Source: Shewanella acanthi (lineage in GTDB: Bacteria > Pseudomonadota > Gammaproteobacteria > Enterobacterales > Shewanellaceae). From it: 64,000 nucleotides of DNA. Below, piece after piece: positions 1 through 10,554 of the stretch (positions are counted from its first letter, which is position 1; the number at the start of each line of letters is the position of its first letter). The notes under the pieces were generated by a model, which was not told where the DNA came from, did no database searches, and saw only the letters and a list, made by a program, of their open reading frames with translations. The stretch lies in the NCBI RefSeq assembly GCF_019457475.1, contig NZ_CP080413.1, forward strand, positions 3,162,001 to 3,226,000. Direction: 5' to 3'. The position numbers and the translations under genes were made by a program.

Positions 1-1
1 G

Positions 2-433
2 TTCGAGTTTGCCGAACTGATTGAGACAATGCACTTCATGCTGCAAAAAGAAGTGGTACTGCGTTTATCCGCAAGCCCAGGCAACAAAGCCTACGGCCGA
101 TTAACGGTGATGGCGCAGTATTTCTGCCAAGTGGTTCCAGTGCTCGAGGTGCCACCGCACAGTTTTGCTCCGCCACCAAAGGTTGACTCGGCGGTTGTGC
201 GTCTGCTTCCGTATGCACAAAAGCCCTTCCCATGTAAGGATGTGAACGTTTTACGCCAACTGTGTACCACTGCATTTAACATGCGCCGCAAGACACTGCG
301 TAACAACCTTAAACACATTTTGAGCGATGAAGAGTTCGAACAACTCGGTATCGATCAAAACCTACGTCCAGAGCAAATCAGCGTTGAACAATATGTTGCA
401 ATGGCGAACATGGTATGTGATAAGAAGGCGTAA
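2..433 (+). CDS. rsmA: 16S rRNA dimethyladenosine transferase, C-terminal part
   Basis: This is the C-terminal part (about 144 codons) of the enzyme that dimethylates two adjacent adenosines near the 3' end of 16S rRNA during small-subunit maturation. The frame is open from the left edge, so the start and the SAM-binding core lie outside the window. Visible pieces are the segment with [10 protein letters not shown], the [14 protein letters not shown] motif typical of KsgA, and the C-terminal helical domain with the [12 protein letters not shown] motif. It is followed by apaG and apaH in the order known from Escherichia coli. A short inverted repeat (TGCAGGG/CCCTGCA, 447-469) lies in the gap before apaG. 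The assignment is secure from motifs and synteny. Confidence 0.95.
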   Translation, partial: FEFAELIETMHFMLQKEVVLRLSASPGNKAYGRLTVMAQYFCQVVPVLEVPPHSFAPPPKVDSAVVRLLPYAQKPFPCKDVNVLRQLCTTAFNMRRKTLRNNLKHILSDEEFEQLGIDQNLRPEQISVEQYVAMANMVCDKKA

Positions 434-486
434 TAGGTCTTTATTTGCAGGGTGCTAAGGTGCCCTGCATCATTCTAAGGAACAGC

Positions 487-867
487 ATGACTACGTTGGA
501 CACGTCAATCAAAGTCGAAGTTAAAACCGAATATATCGAGCAACAGTCCTCACCCGAGGATCATAAATACCTCTTTAGCTACACCATCACTATCACCAAT
601 CTTGGCGATAAAGCCGCAAAACTCGAAACCCGTCATTGGATAATTACCGATGCTAACGGTAAAACCAGTGAAGTTCAGGGTTCAGGCGTAGTAGGCGAAA
701 CCCCCACCATCCAACCCAATGCGTCATATCAATATACCAGTGGCACTGTGCTGGATACGCCCCTTGGCTTTATGCACGGCACTTATGGTATGGTCAGTGA
801 ATCGGGTGAACATTTTAAGGCAATGATTAATACCTTTCGTTTAGCCACCCCAGGTTTATTACATTGA
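487..867 (+). CDS. apaG: ApaG protein (Co2+/Mg2+ efflux-associated)
   Basis: A 126-residue protein of the ApaG/DUF525 family, an all-beta fibronectin-III-like fold whose biochemical role is poorly defined; mutants of the enteric gene affect cobalt resistance and Ap4A levels. The sequence shows the family signature: RHWIITDANG near residue 45, then VQGSGVVGETP and a Phe-Xaa-Gly-TYGMV-type C-terminal block. The start at 487 is chosen because it follows an AAGGA-type ribosome-binding site at 477-481 and gives the usual family length; the frame also has an upstream ATG at 445 that would add 14 non-conserved residues. It lies 53 bases after rsmA and 21 bases before apaH, so the three are probably co-transcribed. 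Confidence 0.95.
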   Translation: MTTLDTSIKVEVKTEYIEQQSSPEDHKYLFSYTITITNLGDKAAKLETRHWIITDANGKTSEVQGSGVVGETPTIQPNASYQYTSGTVLDTPLGFMHGTYGMVSESGEHFKAMINTFRLATPGLLH

Positions 868-888
868 TTTGATTCTACAAAGGTTATC

Positions 889-1713
889 GTGGCCCATTAT
901 TTTGTTGGTGATATCCAAGGCTGTTTTGCCGAATTACAAAAGTTACTGTTAAAGGTCGATTTTAACCCATCTAAGGATACCCTTTGGGCGGTTGGCGATT
1001 TGGTGGCGCGCGGACCAGACTCCCTCGCAACCTTACGTTTTTTCCAGTCACTAGGCGATACTGGCAAAGTGGTGCTCGGCAATCACGATATGCACCTCTT
1101 AGCCCTGCATGGAAAACTTAAACGTAACAAACCCAGTGATAACCTCACGCCTTTACTCAATGCGCCGGATATCGAAAGTCTTATCAGTTGGCTAAGGCTG
1201 CAGCCGTTAATGCGCGAACTGCCTGAACATAACGTCATCATGACCCACGCGGGCGTACCGCCACAGTGGTCGTTAGAGACTCTGCGTCAAGAATCACAAC
1301 TCGTCAGCCAAGCGCTGCAACAAGCTGACTATTTAGATGCACTTATCAGCAAAATGTACTCGGATACCGCCGAACGCTGGGAGCCAAATGCAATCGGCAT
1401 CAATCGCTTGCGGTTTTGCATTAATGCCCTGACCCGTATGCGCTATTTATTTGTCGATGGCCATTTAGATTTCGACTGCAAACAACCACCCGAAAACTGC
1501 ACAAACCCACAACTTCGCCCTTGGTTTGATTTCGCCTCTCCCCTTAGGGAAAGCCACACACTGGTCTTTGGCCATTGGGCTGCATTGATGGGTAAAGTCA
1601 ACTCGCCTAAGTTAAAGGCGCTCGACACCGGTTGTTGTTGGGGTGAATACCTGACGCTCTGGCATTTAGAATCTGACCAAAAAATTACCCAAAAGCGGTT
1701 AAAAAAAAGTTAA
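889..1713 (+). CDS. apaH: Bis(5'-nucleosyl)-tetraphosphatase, symmetrical (Ap4A hydrolase)
   Basis: Hydrolyses diadenosine tetraphosphate symmetrically to two ADP; in enterobacteria it also removes Np4 caps from RNA. The 274-residue protein carries the metallophosphoesterase signature in order: GDIQGC (metal ligands) at residues 7-12, GDLVARGPDS near 37-46, GNHD near 64-67, the THAGVPP block near 120 and FGHWA near the C-terminus. The start codon is GTG at 889, supported by an AAAGG stretch about 6 bases upstream and by alignment to the family start (AHYFVGDIQG). It is the last gene of the rsmA-apaG-apaH series. In enteric bacteria folA follows directly; here a chemoreceptor gene and a small secreted protein intervene. 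Confidence 0.96.
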   Translation: MAHYFVGDIQGCFAELQKLLLKVDFNPSKDTLWAVGDLVARGPDSLATLRFFQSLGDTGKVVLGNHDMHLLALHGKLKRNKPSDNLTPLLNAPDIESLISWLRLQPLMRELPEHNVIMTHAGVPPQWSLETLRQESQLVSQALQQADYLDALISKMYSDTAERWEPNAIGINRLRFCINALTRMRYLFVDGHLDFDCKQPPENCTNPQLRPWFDFASPLRESHTLVFGHWAALMGKVNSPKLKALDTGCCWGEYLTLWHLESDQKITQKRLKKS

Positions 1714-1804
1714 ACTAATCCCGGCTCTGACCGATAACATTTGTCTAAGCATCGAATTTTTATACCCTTTTATTTCGGAAAAATAATAATAACCGGAGTC
1801 TCCT

Positions 1805-3826
1805 ATGAAAGTTAATGTAGCCACCCGAGTCGTGGGTGGATTTGGCGTCGTCACGCTTTTACTGATGTTGTTGGGGCTCACCTCCTATCTAACCAATATC
1901 AATCTTAAAGAAAGCTCGGCGATGACACAGGAATTAAGTCTGCCAGCACTTAAAGCGACGAATCGCCTAACCGAAACATTAAGTGAACAACAGCGTCAGG
2001 TGTTAGTGGCGTATCATTCAACAAAATCGAGCAACATTCCTGAGCTTCGCGCGCAATTTAATACCCACGCCAATCAATTTAAAACCGAGATCACTCGCTT
2101 AACCCAATTGGTAACAAGTCAGCCGAAGCTCTCGGCGGAAATCAAACAGTTAAACGACAGCTTTGTGACCTTTGAACGCGATAGCACTGCAATGCTTCGT
2201 GAGCGTGAAGCAGCACTTAAAGTCCAAGAACAGCTTATTGGCATGAAAAAGCAACTCGAAAATGCCGCCGATGACGCCTCATCGATGCTGCTGGATATTA
2301 CCGATCTGGAGAGCAGCACCAATACTGATGCTCAAAGCTTGGCAGCTTCAGCAAATGCTATCGATACAAGTTTAAGTAATATCATCACCACCATCGCTGA
2401 TCTGGTCAGTAATGAAGAATTCAGTAAACATGAGCTGATTTCAAAGGAGCTTAGCTATATCCTCAGTGAAACCCGCGATAAGCTCGACTACATTAATCGC
2501 CACGGCCAGGGCTTAGTCGATGCCGAATTATTAACCTCACTCGGTGGTGATATTGCCAAAGTACTGAATATGTTCGAGGGTAGCGATGCCATAGAATCCC
2601 TCAAACTACGTCAACTCACCCACGTTAAAAACAGTGCCGAGCAACTAAGCACCATCGAAAATGACGTCAAACTGATTAACCGTAATATGGAATCGGTGAG
2701 CAATAATATCGAGCAGGTCGCGGCCAATATGAGCCAAGAGACCATTGCTCAAATTGATAATGCGAGCCTGTATACCGTTATCGTTGTCCTGATCGCAATA
2801 GCAGCAGCAATTGGGATAAGTTTTGCCGTCGTCACCCCACTTAAACGCTCATTAAACCAAGTGAATAACGCGCTCAATGTGTTGGCATCGGGTAATTTGA
2901 CCCATAAGCTTGATGACTCTGGCCACGATGAATTTGCCGAACTTGCAAAAAACTGTAATCGTTTAGTCGACAGCCTACGTAGTTTAATCGTGGGCATCTT
3001 AGACCGCTCAAATCAATTAGCGGCCGCAGCAGAGCAAACATCTGCCATTACGGCCCAAACCACTTCGGGTATTCAAGAGCAAAAGAGTCAAGTGGATCAG
3101 GTAGCTACGGCAACTACTGAATTGAGCTCCAGTGCCCAGCAAGTGTCGATGAGTGCCGATGACGCCCTTGCGCAAATTCAGCAGGCTGATCAGGAGGCAA
3201 AACACATGCGTGTTATTGCCGAAGACAACAAACGCACTATTTTGGCACTGGCAGAGGAAGTCAGTAAAGCGGGACAAGTGATCAATAAAGTTCAAGCGGA
3301 CAGTGCATCAATTGGCTCAATTTTAGATGTGATTCGGAGTATCGCCGAACAAACCAATCTACTGGCACTTAACGCTGCCATTGAAGCGGCCCGCGCCGGT
3401 GAACAGGGTCGTGGCTTTGCCGTGGTTGCAGATGAAGTCAGAAGCTTAGCCTCAAGAACCCAGGATTCGACCCGCGAGATCCAACAAATGATCGAAGTGC
3501 TGCAGCAGGGTGCTCAGCAAGCGGTAGCTGCGATGGAAATGGGTCGCGCCCAAGCCAATGCCTGTGTTGAAAAAACCGAGCAAGCCAATGTCGCGTTAGA
3601 GACTATCAGCCAATCTGTGCATAAGGCCTATGATGCCGGCACTCATATCGCACACGCCGCACAAGAACAGAACCTAGTCAGTCAACAAGTATCTGAAAAG
3701 CTTGAACACATTGCGGCGATCTCGGAAGAAACTGCGATTGGCGCCGACCAAACTGCGCAATCGAGCCACCAAGTGGCTAAATTGGCTGAAGAGCTGCAAT
3801 CCTCTGTGGGTGAGTTTAGGGTCTAA
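1805..3826 (+). CDS. Methyl-accepting chemotaxis protein
   Basis: A 673-residue transmembrane chemoreceptor. A first membrane helix (about residues 10-31) is followed by a long, mostly helical periplasmic region (about 32-315) of helical-bundle type with no recognisable Cache or PAS domain. A second membrane helix (about 319-342), a HAMP segment (about 345-395) and the cytoplasmic signalling domain follow. The hairpin tip with [20 protein letters not shown] is near residues 515-535. It should signal to the CheA/CheW array. The ligand cannot be inferred. It has a good GGAG ribosome-binding site just upstream, stands alone as a transcription unit and ends before a bidirectional terminator. There is no C-terminal pentapeptide tether for CheR/CheB. 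Confidence 0.93.
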   Translation: MKVNVATRVVGGFGVVTLLLMLLGLTSYLTNINLKESSAMTQELSLPALKATNRLTETLSEQQRQVLVAYHSTKSSNIPELRAQFNTHANQFKTEITRLTQLVTSQPKLSAEIKQLNDSFVTFERDSTAMLREREAALKVQEQLIGMKKQLENAADDASSMLLDITDLESSTNTDAQSLAASANAIDTSLSNIITTIADLVSNEEFSKHELISKELSYILSETRDKLDYINRHGQGLVDAELLTSLGGDIAKVLNMFEGSDAIESLKLRQLTHVKNSAEQLSTIENDVKLINRNMESVSNNIEQVAANMSQETIAQIDNASLYTVIVVLIAIAAAIGISFAVVTPLKRSLNQVNNALNVLASGNLTHKLDDSGHDEFAELAKNCNRLVDSLRSLIVGILDRSNQLAAAAEQTSAITAQTTSGIQEQKSQVDQVATATTELSSSAQQVSMSADDALAQIQQADQEAKHMRVIAEDNKRTILALAEEVSKAGQVINKVQADSASIGSILDVIRSIAEQTNLLALNAAIEAARAGEQGRGFAVVADEVRSLASRTQDSTREIQQMIEVLQQGAQQAVAAMEMGRAQANACVEKTEQANVALETISQSVHKAYDAGTHIAHAAQEQNLVSQQVSEKLEHIAAISEETAIGADQTAQSSHQVAKLAEELQSSVGEFRV

Positions 3827-3881
3827 CTAATAATATAAATTGGGGTCTTTTCCAGCAGTTAAACTTTAATAAAATGCCAAT

Positions 3882-3913
3882 AAAAATGCCGAGCTTAAGC
3901 TCGGCATTTTTGT
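3882..3913. terminator. Bidirectional rho-independent terminator
   Basis: A perfect stem AATGCCGAGC/GCTCGGCATT with a short loop is flanked by A-rich sequence on the left and a T-run on the right. It sits between the convergent chemoreceptor gene and the small secreted protein gene, so it can end transcripts from both sides. Confidence 0.85.
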
Positions 3914-3943
3914 GTAGATAGTGAAGCGTTGAGCGACTTAAGA

Positions 3944-4360
3944 TTAATCCTCTTCGCCGCCAGCTGCGCCACCTAAACGTTCCTTCACCGCAGCGGTGAT
4001 AGGGCTAGCACCGTGACCATTGGCTACGGCCCAAGCTTCAATCGTTAGACCATCTCTTTCAGAGATACCCAATTCATGGGCCGATAAACGCTTGGCAACA
4101 AATTCACCTGCATCATTGGCACTCGCGCCATAGGCGGTACGCAATAAACTTTGACCATCACAGCTAATGCCACTGTAGATTTGGCGCAGTTTTACGCGGT
4201 TTTCTTTGAGTTTCTTACGCAAACGGTTTTTATCATTGGCTTTGACATAATCACAGATACTGGCAACCAATGGATCCGCTTCACCCGCTTTAGCAGGGCT
4301 TGGCATCGCAACAACACTAAGACCCATAACAGCTGCCACGGCGATAGGCATCAAACGCAT
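3944..4360 (-). CDS. Small secreted protein, DUF3718-like
   Basis: A 138-residue protein with an N-terminal signal peptide (hydrophobic residues 5-22, cleavage after PAKA near 26), so it is probably periplasmic. The mature part starts with a CDYVKANDKNRLRKKLKE segment and contains two Cys residues in the order CDYV...ISCDG, which could form one disulfide. I recognise the pattern as the DUF3718 family seen in Shewanella and relatives; no function is known to me. The C-terminus is a Gly-rich then acidic tail (GGAAGGEED). The start has a strong AAGGAG ribosome-binding site 6 bases upstream. It is monocistronic, convergent with the chemoreceptor gene and upstream of folA on the opposite-facing side. 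Confidence 0.8.
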   Translation of the reverse strand: MRLMPIAVAAVMGLSVVAMPSPAKAGEADPLVASICDYVKANDKNRLRKKLKENRVKLRQIYSGISCDGQSLLRTAYGASANDAGEFVAKRLSAHELGISERDGLTIEAWAVANGHGASPITAAVKERLGGAAGGEED

Positions 4361-4569
4361 CCGATACTCCTTACTTTCTTATTGTTTTATTTAGTGTGTA
4401 TGGACTGCCTGTATATCTCGCGATATAAGCCTCTGTTGTTAGTGTAAAGCCAGATGGATTAATAAATCCTAAAATCCGATCCTCGGCGAAAACCACCTGC
4501 TACGATTCAATACATAAGATATATTGACAATCCATACGTACAGGGTGTAACACAAGAGCAAGGGTTAAT

Positions 4570-5052
4570 TTAACACTCTTTTATCAAGTTGATAAAGCGA
4601 TATTCTAGCCCCTGAGCATTTATTTCCGCTTTAGATTCAGTTACCTGCCATTGTCCATCATTCCAATCGGGGAAATAGGTATCGCCCTCAACATCTAAAT
4701 TAATTTCAGTGAGATACAGTTTATCGGCTAACGGCAAAAACTCTGCATAGAGTTGACCACCGCCGATAATGACTAACTCCTCACACTCTCCAGCAGCCGC
4801 TTTGGCGGCCTCGAATGATGTCACACAGGTCACGCCTTCAATTACTAAATCGGCTTGCCGAGAAATCACTATGTTATGGCGGCCAGGCAGTGGTCTTCCT
4901 ATCGACTCAAAGGTTTTACGCCCCATCACTACGGGTTTACCTAGAGTCATCGCCTTAAAATGGCGTAAATCCTCGGGTAAATGCCAAGGCATTTGGTTAT
5001 CTTTTCCGATGACTCGATTGTTTGCCATGGCGGCAATCATAGCGATGCGCAT
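4570..5052 (-). CDS. folA: Dihydrofolate reductase
   Basis: Reduces dihydrofolate to tetrahydrofolate with NADPH; it is the trimethoprim target. The 160-residue protein has the family landmarks: MIAAMANNRVIGKDNQMPWHLPEDL at the N-terminus (active-site acidic residue in PEDL), GRKTFESIGRPLPGR near residues 42-56, and IIGGGQLY near residues 93-100. I place the start at ATG 5052 because an AGGAG site ends 5 bases before it; an in-frame GTG two codons upstream overlaps that site. It belongs to the ancestral rsmA-apaG-apaH-folA neighbourhood but is on the opposite strand. No extra copy or resistance-type sequence features are visible. Confidence 0.96.
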   Translation of the reverse strand: MRIAMIAAMANNRVIGKDNQMPWHLPEDLRHFKAMTLGKPVVMGRKTFESIGRPLPGRHNIVISRQADLVIEGVTCVTSFEAAKAAAGECEELVIIGGGQLYAEFLPLADKLYLTEINLDVEGDTYFPDWNDGQWQVTESKAEINAQGLEYRFINLIKEC

Positions 5053-5077
5053 GTTCACTCCTGTGTTGTAGGGATAA

Positions 5078-5551
5078 TTATTTTATGACTGGACGAGTTC
5101 TAAAATACAGCAGGCTGGGTAACGCTAAGCCCACTGACAGCGCCCCCAAAATGAAAACGGTTTTTAAACCATTACTGATGACCTGTCCCGTCAATTCTTG
5201 ACTCACTTGGGACTGGGCCGTCAATTGCACTAGGGCAATCACGGTATTAAAGGCATAAGTTCCTGGGATCATAGGGATAATAGCGGCCACTGCGTACATC
5301 AGTGGCGGCGCTAAATGGCGTTTCGCAAAACCTATGGTGATAGTGCCGACGATAGCCGCAGCGACAAAGGTCGCCCATTCAATCGGCATTCCATATTGCA
5401 ACATAAAGGTACGCGAGCTGTGGCCTAATGCGCCTGCGAGTGCGCAATAAGGTAAAAAGCGTCTAGGCACATTAAACACCATGGCAAATCCCACCGCTGG
5501 AATGGCGGAGAAAAAGGCATCATGCAGTAGCAGGATTATCAATTCCATCAT
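5078..5551 (-). CDS. yjjB: Threonine/serine exporter family protein, C-terminal-half subunit
   Basis: A 157-residue integral membrane protein with about five hydrophobic helices, matching the C-terminal half of the ThrE amino-acid exporter (the YjjB/DUF3815 half). Conserved features are the N-terminal segment ending in FNVPRR near residue 30, a Gly-rich helix around ALAGALGHSSR, and PMIPGTYAFN near residue 95. Its ATG overlaps the stop of the upstream gene as ATGA, so the two halves are translationally coupled and presumably form one transporter. In E. coli the YjjPB pair has been linked to succinate export, so the substrate here could be an amino acid or a dicarboxylate. Confidence 0.9.
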   Translation of the reverse strand: MMELIILLLHDAFFSAIPAVGFAMVFNVPRRFLPYCALAGALGHSSRTFMLQYGMPIEWATFVAAAIVGTITIGFAKRHLAPPLMYAVAAIIPMIPGTYAFNTVIALVQLTAQSQVSQELTGQVISNGLKTVFILGALSVGLALPSLLYFRTRPVIK

Positions 5552-6309
5552 AGGAAATTACCACCTAACTGCATGGCAATAGTAATGCCAATCACCGATG
5601 CGACAGTTAATAGGGTCGCATGTCCCCAACGGGAAATACCGACGTTCATATGTCCTTTCACCATATCGGAGATGGCATTGATCATCGGAAAGCCCGGTAC
5701 CAGCATTAACACACTGGCGGCCATTGCCGCCTGCGGGGTGTCACTCAATTGAAACACGTACCCTGTCTGCGCTAGTAGGCTAGTAACAAAGGCTGTAATT
5801 GAAAAGTTAACTAGTAAATTAAAATGGCGCTTTGCAATGGCTAAACGTACCGACATGCCAACGGCCGAAGCAAAAAAGGTAATCACAGAGGCGGCAAGAT
5901 CGCCATTAAATAGATGGCAAAAACTGGCGCAGGACAAACCTATCATCAGGATAACAAGATATGGCGGATAGGTTTTAGGCTCGATTCGAGCAAGGCGTTT
6001 TCGCACTTCATTAGGTCCGTAAAGGCCCTTTTCGGTGAGTAAACAGATACGTTGTAATTCGCAGACGATGGCCATATTGATGCCATGTTCACGGATCCTT
6101 CGGGTCGTGGTGATGCAACGACCATGGACCAAACTGGTTAATACGAGGGAATTTGAAGAGATGGAGAGCTCGACGCTCGCAAGCCCCAAGGCCTGACCTA
6201 GGCGCTGGCTGATTTCTTCAACCAAATCAGATTCAGCACCGTAGGCCAATAACAATTGTGCGACTCGCACAACCTGCCGAGTAATATCATTTTGAGTATC
6301 AGCGTACAC
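5548..6309 (-). CDS. yjjP: Threonine/serine exporter family protein, N-terminal-half subunit
   Basis: A 253-residue partner of the adjacent YjjB-like gene and equivalent to the N-terminal half of ThrE. It has a cytoplasmic N-terminal domain (about residues 1-115) with the LLLAYGAESDLVEEIS and TTTRRIREHGIN motifs, then about five membrane helices, with VPGFPMINAISDM near residue 205. The start is a GTG at 6309 preceded by GAGAG; no later ATG would keep the conserved N-terminal helix. The two genes overlap by 4 bases. An N-terminal regulatory or hydrolase-like function has been suggested for the ThrE family, but nothing in this sequence decides it. Confidence 0.9.
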   Translation of the reverse strand: MYADTQNDITRQVVRVAQLLLAYGAESDLVEEISQRLGQALGLASVELSISSNSLVLTSLVHGRCITTTRRIREHGINMAIVCELQRICLLTEKGLYGPNEVRKRLARIEPKTYPPYLVILMIGLSCASFCHLFNGDLAASVITFFASAVGMSVRLAIAKRHFNLLVNFSITAFVTSLLAQTGYVFQLSDTPQAAMAASVLMLVPGFPMINAISDMVKGHMNVGISRWGHATLLTVASVIGITIAMQLGGNFL

Positions 6310-6334
6310 AGAACTCTCAAATTAGATATAGGGA

Positions 6335-7531
<1,197 letters not shown>

Positions 7532-7662
7532 TTATACCGTTTAACTTCATCGGTCGCCAAAAAACTCGAGATATTGCCCCCAATTTTACCAGTCAAGATC
7601 CTCAATTTGATAAAGATTTATCAAACTATCTTGCTCCGAGAAAAATAGAGACTCAAAAAACA

Positions 7663-7688
7663 GAAAGCCCCACCAAAGGCGGGGCTTT
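7663..7688 (-). terminator. Rho-independent terminator or attenuator after rpmA
   Basis: The stem AAAGCCCC/GGGGCTTT with loop ACCAAAGGC-type sequence is followed on the minus strand by a T-rich stretch. It separates rpmA from obgE and probably reduces read-through of highly expressed ribosomal-protein mRNA into obgE. Confidence 0.8.
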
Positions 7689-7711
7689 ACAGTATAAGCT
7701 AGACTCGAAAA

Positions 7712-7969
<258 letters not shown>

Positions 7970-7980
7970 TTAGACTCCTA

Positions 7981-8292
7981 TTATGCGTTGATAGCAGTAA
8001 TTTTAACTTCGGTGAACCACTGACGGTGGCCCAACTTCTTGTCGTGGTGCTTACGACGACGGAATTTAACAATAGTTACTTTCTCGCCACGACCATGACT
8101 TACTACTTCAGCAACGACTTTACCGCCAGCTACTAAAGGAGCACCAACGTGTACAGTTTCACCGTCAGCGATCAACAGAACTTGATCGAACTCAACAGTT
8201 GAACCAGTAGCAACTTCTAACTTTTCTAAACGAACTGTGTGGCCTGGGGCTACACGGTGTTGTTTACCACCACTTTGAAAAACAGCGTACAT
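7981..8292 (-). CDS. rplU: 50S ribosomal protein L21
   Basis: A 103-residue ribosomal protein that binds 23S rRNA. Landmarks are [14 protein letters not shown] at the N-terminus and the C-terminal block [16 protein letters not shown] followed by KITAI. It is first gene of the rplU-rpmA unit, divergent from ispB as in many gammaproteobacteria. The mRNA leader between the predicted promoter (8380-8408) and the start is about 80 bases, enough for the leader-type autoregulation reported for L21 genes, although I could not confirm a specific structure. Confidence 0.98.
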   Translation of the reverse strand: MYAVFQSGGKQHRVAPGHTVRLEKLEVATGSTVEFDQVLLIADGETVHVGAPLVAGGKVVAEVVSHGRGEKVTIVKFRRRKHHDKKLGHRQWFTEVKITAINA

Positions 8293-8379
8293 AGCTATTT
8301 TACTCCGATATTCCTAACACGCTGGCCCACACATTTGGGAGGCAGGGTGCTACAAAAACTTTATTGACAATGGGCGCGG

Positions 8380-8408
8380 AGTTTACGCGAAGAATCGCCA
8401 TCTGGCAA
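8380..8408 (-). promoter_or_regulatory. Predicted sigma-70 promoter for rplU-rpmA
   Basis: Reading the minus strand, TTGCCA (8408-8403) and TAAACT (8385-8380) are separated by exactly 17 bases. The spacing and position, about 90-115 bases before rplU, suit a strong housekeeping promoter. This is a sequence match only. Confidence 0.5.
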
Positions 8409-8565
8409 GCCCTAATTAGGAAAGAATAAAAAAAGGCCGGAATAACTCGCACATTAGTAGTGCTAGTACTGTCATATGTCAGAATTTTAGGTAAAATTCT
8501 TCTTATATAATACATGAGCCTAAATAGAGGCCGGGTACGTAATGGCCCCACAACCAGAGTCTATT

Positions 8566-9537
8566 ATGGATTTAAACGCTATTCGTCAACTGGCTGACAC
8601 TGATATGCAAGCGATCAATCAGCTGATATATAAACAGCTCGAATCAGATGTCGCCCTAATCAACCAGCTGGGTTTCTATATCATTAATGGCGGTGGAAAA
8701 CGTCTACGCCCATTACTCTCTGTGCTAGCCGCCAGAGCGGTCAATTACCAAGGTGAAGATCACTTGAAATTGGCAGCGATTATAGAGTTTATTCATACCG
8801 CTTCGCTACTCCATGATGATGTAGTCGATGAATCCACCCTACGCCGTGGCCGTGAAACCGCTAATGCCCTTTTTGGTAATAGTGCCAGCGTACTTGTGGG
8901 TGACTTCCTTTATACCCGTTCTTTCCAGATGATGACCGAGCTCGACAGCATGCGCGTATTACGCGTGCTTGCTGATACCACTAACGTCCTAGCCGAAGGT
9001 GAAGTGCTGCAGTTAATGAACTGCAAAGATCCTGACACCACAGAAGAAAGTTATATGCGGGTCATTTACTGTAAAACCGCCAAGCTATTTGAGGCCGCAA
9101 CCTTACTTGCTGCCGTGCTTGCAGGTGCAACGCCCGAGCAGGAAACGGCATTAGGGGATTACGGTAAGTATTTAGGTACAGCGTTTCAGCTAACCGATGA
9201 TTTGCTCGACTACACCGCTGACAGTGAAGAGCTTGGTAAGAACATTGGCGATGACTTAGCGGAAGGTAAGCCAACCCTGCCACTCATTTATGCCATTGCC
9301 CATGGCACCGATGAAGAAAAGCAGCTTATTCGTCAAGCAATTGAGCAGGGCGATGGTACCCACGCAATTGAACAGATTGTTGCAGCACTGCATCACTGCG
9401 GCGCTCTGACCTACACTCAACATAAGGCAGTAGAAGAATCAGACAAAGCGATTGCAGCATTGTCGATATTGCCAGACAGTGCATTTAAGACAGCCTTGAT
9501 TTCATTGGCTAAGATTGCCGTTGACCGCAATCACTAA
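8566..9537 (+). CDS. ispB: Octaprenyl diphosphate synthase
   Basis: A trans-prenyltransferase that extends farnesyl diphosphate with isopentenyl diphosphate to make the C40 side chain of ubiquinone and menaquinone. The 323-residue protein has the two Asp-rich metal sites: LLHDDVVDE near residues 81-89 and LTDDLLDY near 208-215; GGGKRLRP near residue 45 binds the allylic substrate. The start at 8566 matches the family N-terminus (MDLNAIRQL); an in-frame ATG at 8542 would add 8 residues and neither has a strong ribosome-binding site. It is divergent from rplU and ends at a strong terminator shared with ung. Confidence 0.96.
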   Translation: MDLNAIRQLADTDMQAINQLIYKQLESDVALINQLGFYIINGGGKRLRPLLSVLAARAVNYQGEDHLKLAAIIEFIHTASLLHDDVVDESTLRRGRETANALFGNSASVLVGDFLYTRSFQMMTELDSMRVLRVLADTTNVLAEGEVLQLMNCKDPDTTEESYMRVIYCKTAKLFEAATLLAAVLAGATPEQETALGDYGKYLGTAFQLTDDLLDYTADSEELGKNIGDDLAEGKPTLPLIYAIAHGTDEEKQLIRQAIEQGDGTHAIEQIVAALHHCGALTYTQHKAVEESDKAIAALSILPDSAFKTALISLAKIAVDRNH

Positions 9538-9562
9538 TTGCTGAATCGAGTATCTAAAGTGA

Positions 9563-9606
9563 TAAAAAAGCCTTACCAAGATAGACTCTGGTAAGGCTTT
9601 TTTATT
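9563..9606. terminator. Bidirectional rho-independent terminator
   Basis: The arms AAAAAAGCCTTACCA and TGGTAAGGCTTTTTT form a long stem with an 11-base loop region, flanked by A- and T-runs. It is placed between convergent ispB and ung. Confidence 0.9.
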
Positions 9607-9620
9607 TGTGAAGTGTAGAT

Positions 9621-10286
9621 TTACACCTGCCACTCAATAGGTGCTTCTCCCCTAGCGCTCAACAGTTCATTGACCTTGGAAAAGTGCCCACAACCAAAAA
9701 AACCCCGATAGGCCGATAAAGGCGATGGATGCGGCCCAGAAAGAATTTGATGATGCTTGGCATTAATGACCGCACCTTTCTTAATGGCATGACTTCCCCA
9801 CAGCACAAAAATAATGGGTCTTTCTTGGGCATTTAACAGCTTTAACGCTTCAGTAGTAAACGCTTCCCAACCGGCCTTAGCGTGGGAATGGGCCAGCCCC
9901 TGCTCTACGGTTAATACGGTATTGAGCATTAAAACGCCCTGCTCTGCCCAGCGACTTAAGTCACCATGTTCAGGAATCCTAAAACTAGGAATATCAGTGA
10001 GTAACTCTTTGTACATATTGGCTAATGAGGGTGGTGGTTTAATGCCACGCTTAACCGAGAAGCACAGGCCGTGGGCCTGATTTGGGCCATGGTAAGGATC
10101 TTGACCAATCAGCACGACCCGCACATTTTCTAAGGGTGTGGCCTTAAAGGCATTGAAGACCTCATCCTTAGGCGGATAAATCACCTTACCCGCTTCCCGC
10201 TCTTGATTCACAAACGCAATGAGCTTTTGATAATAAGGCTCGTTGCGTTGATGGTCGATAAATGCCTGCCAGGTCGTCAAAATCAC
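9621..10286 (-). CDS. ung: Uracil-DNA glycosylase (family 1)
   Basis: Removes uracil from DNA to start base-excision repair of deaminated cytosine or misincorporated dUMP. The 221-residue protein has the catalytic water-activating motif GQDPYHGP near residues 59-66, the Ser/Pro loop [13 protein letters not shown] near 83, and the minor-groove-intercalating [13 protein letters not shown] near residues 185-197 with the conserved His. It is monocistronic, convergent with ispB. Length is typical and no residue is missing. Confidence 0.97.
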   Translation of the reverse strand: MILTTWQAFIDHQRNEPYYQKLIAFVNQEREAGKVIYPPKDEVFNAFKATPLENVRVVLIGQDPYHGPNQAHGLCFSVKRGIKPPPSLANMYKELLTDIPSFRIPEHGDLSRWAEQGVLMLNTVLTVEQGLAHSHAKAGWEAFTTEALKLLNAQERPIIFVLWGSHAIKKGAVINAKHHQILSGPHPSPLSAYRGFFGCGHFSKVNELLSARGEAPIEWQV

Positions 10287-10554
10287 TTTCTCTACTCAAA
10301 GTTACAATGCCGATAGCTTAAAAGTGATAGTACGCTCTGACAAGCTTGACTCGGTTTTAAATCCCCTGTGTTGACAACTCTTGCCAATAAGCAGCATTAA
10401 TTAGCCACATTAACCAAACTGCTCAGTGTCATAATCGCCCGCTACTGCCACATTTCAAACCGACTAAATGAAGGTGTTACCGCAATAATCTAATCAGCCA
10501 ACAGCAGAGTGTTAAAAAAACTACCTTTGCAGGGGCAATTTTCAAACGTATTCA

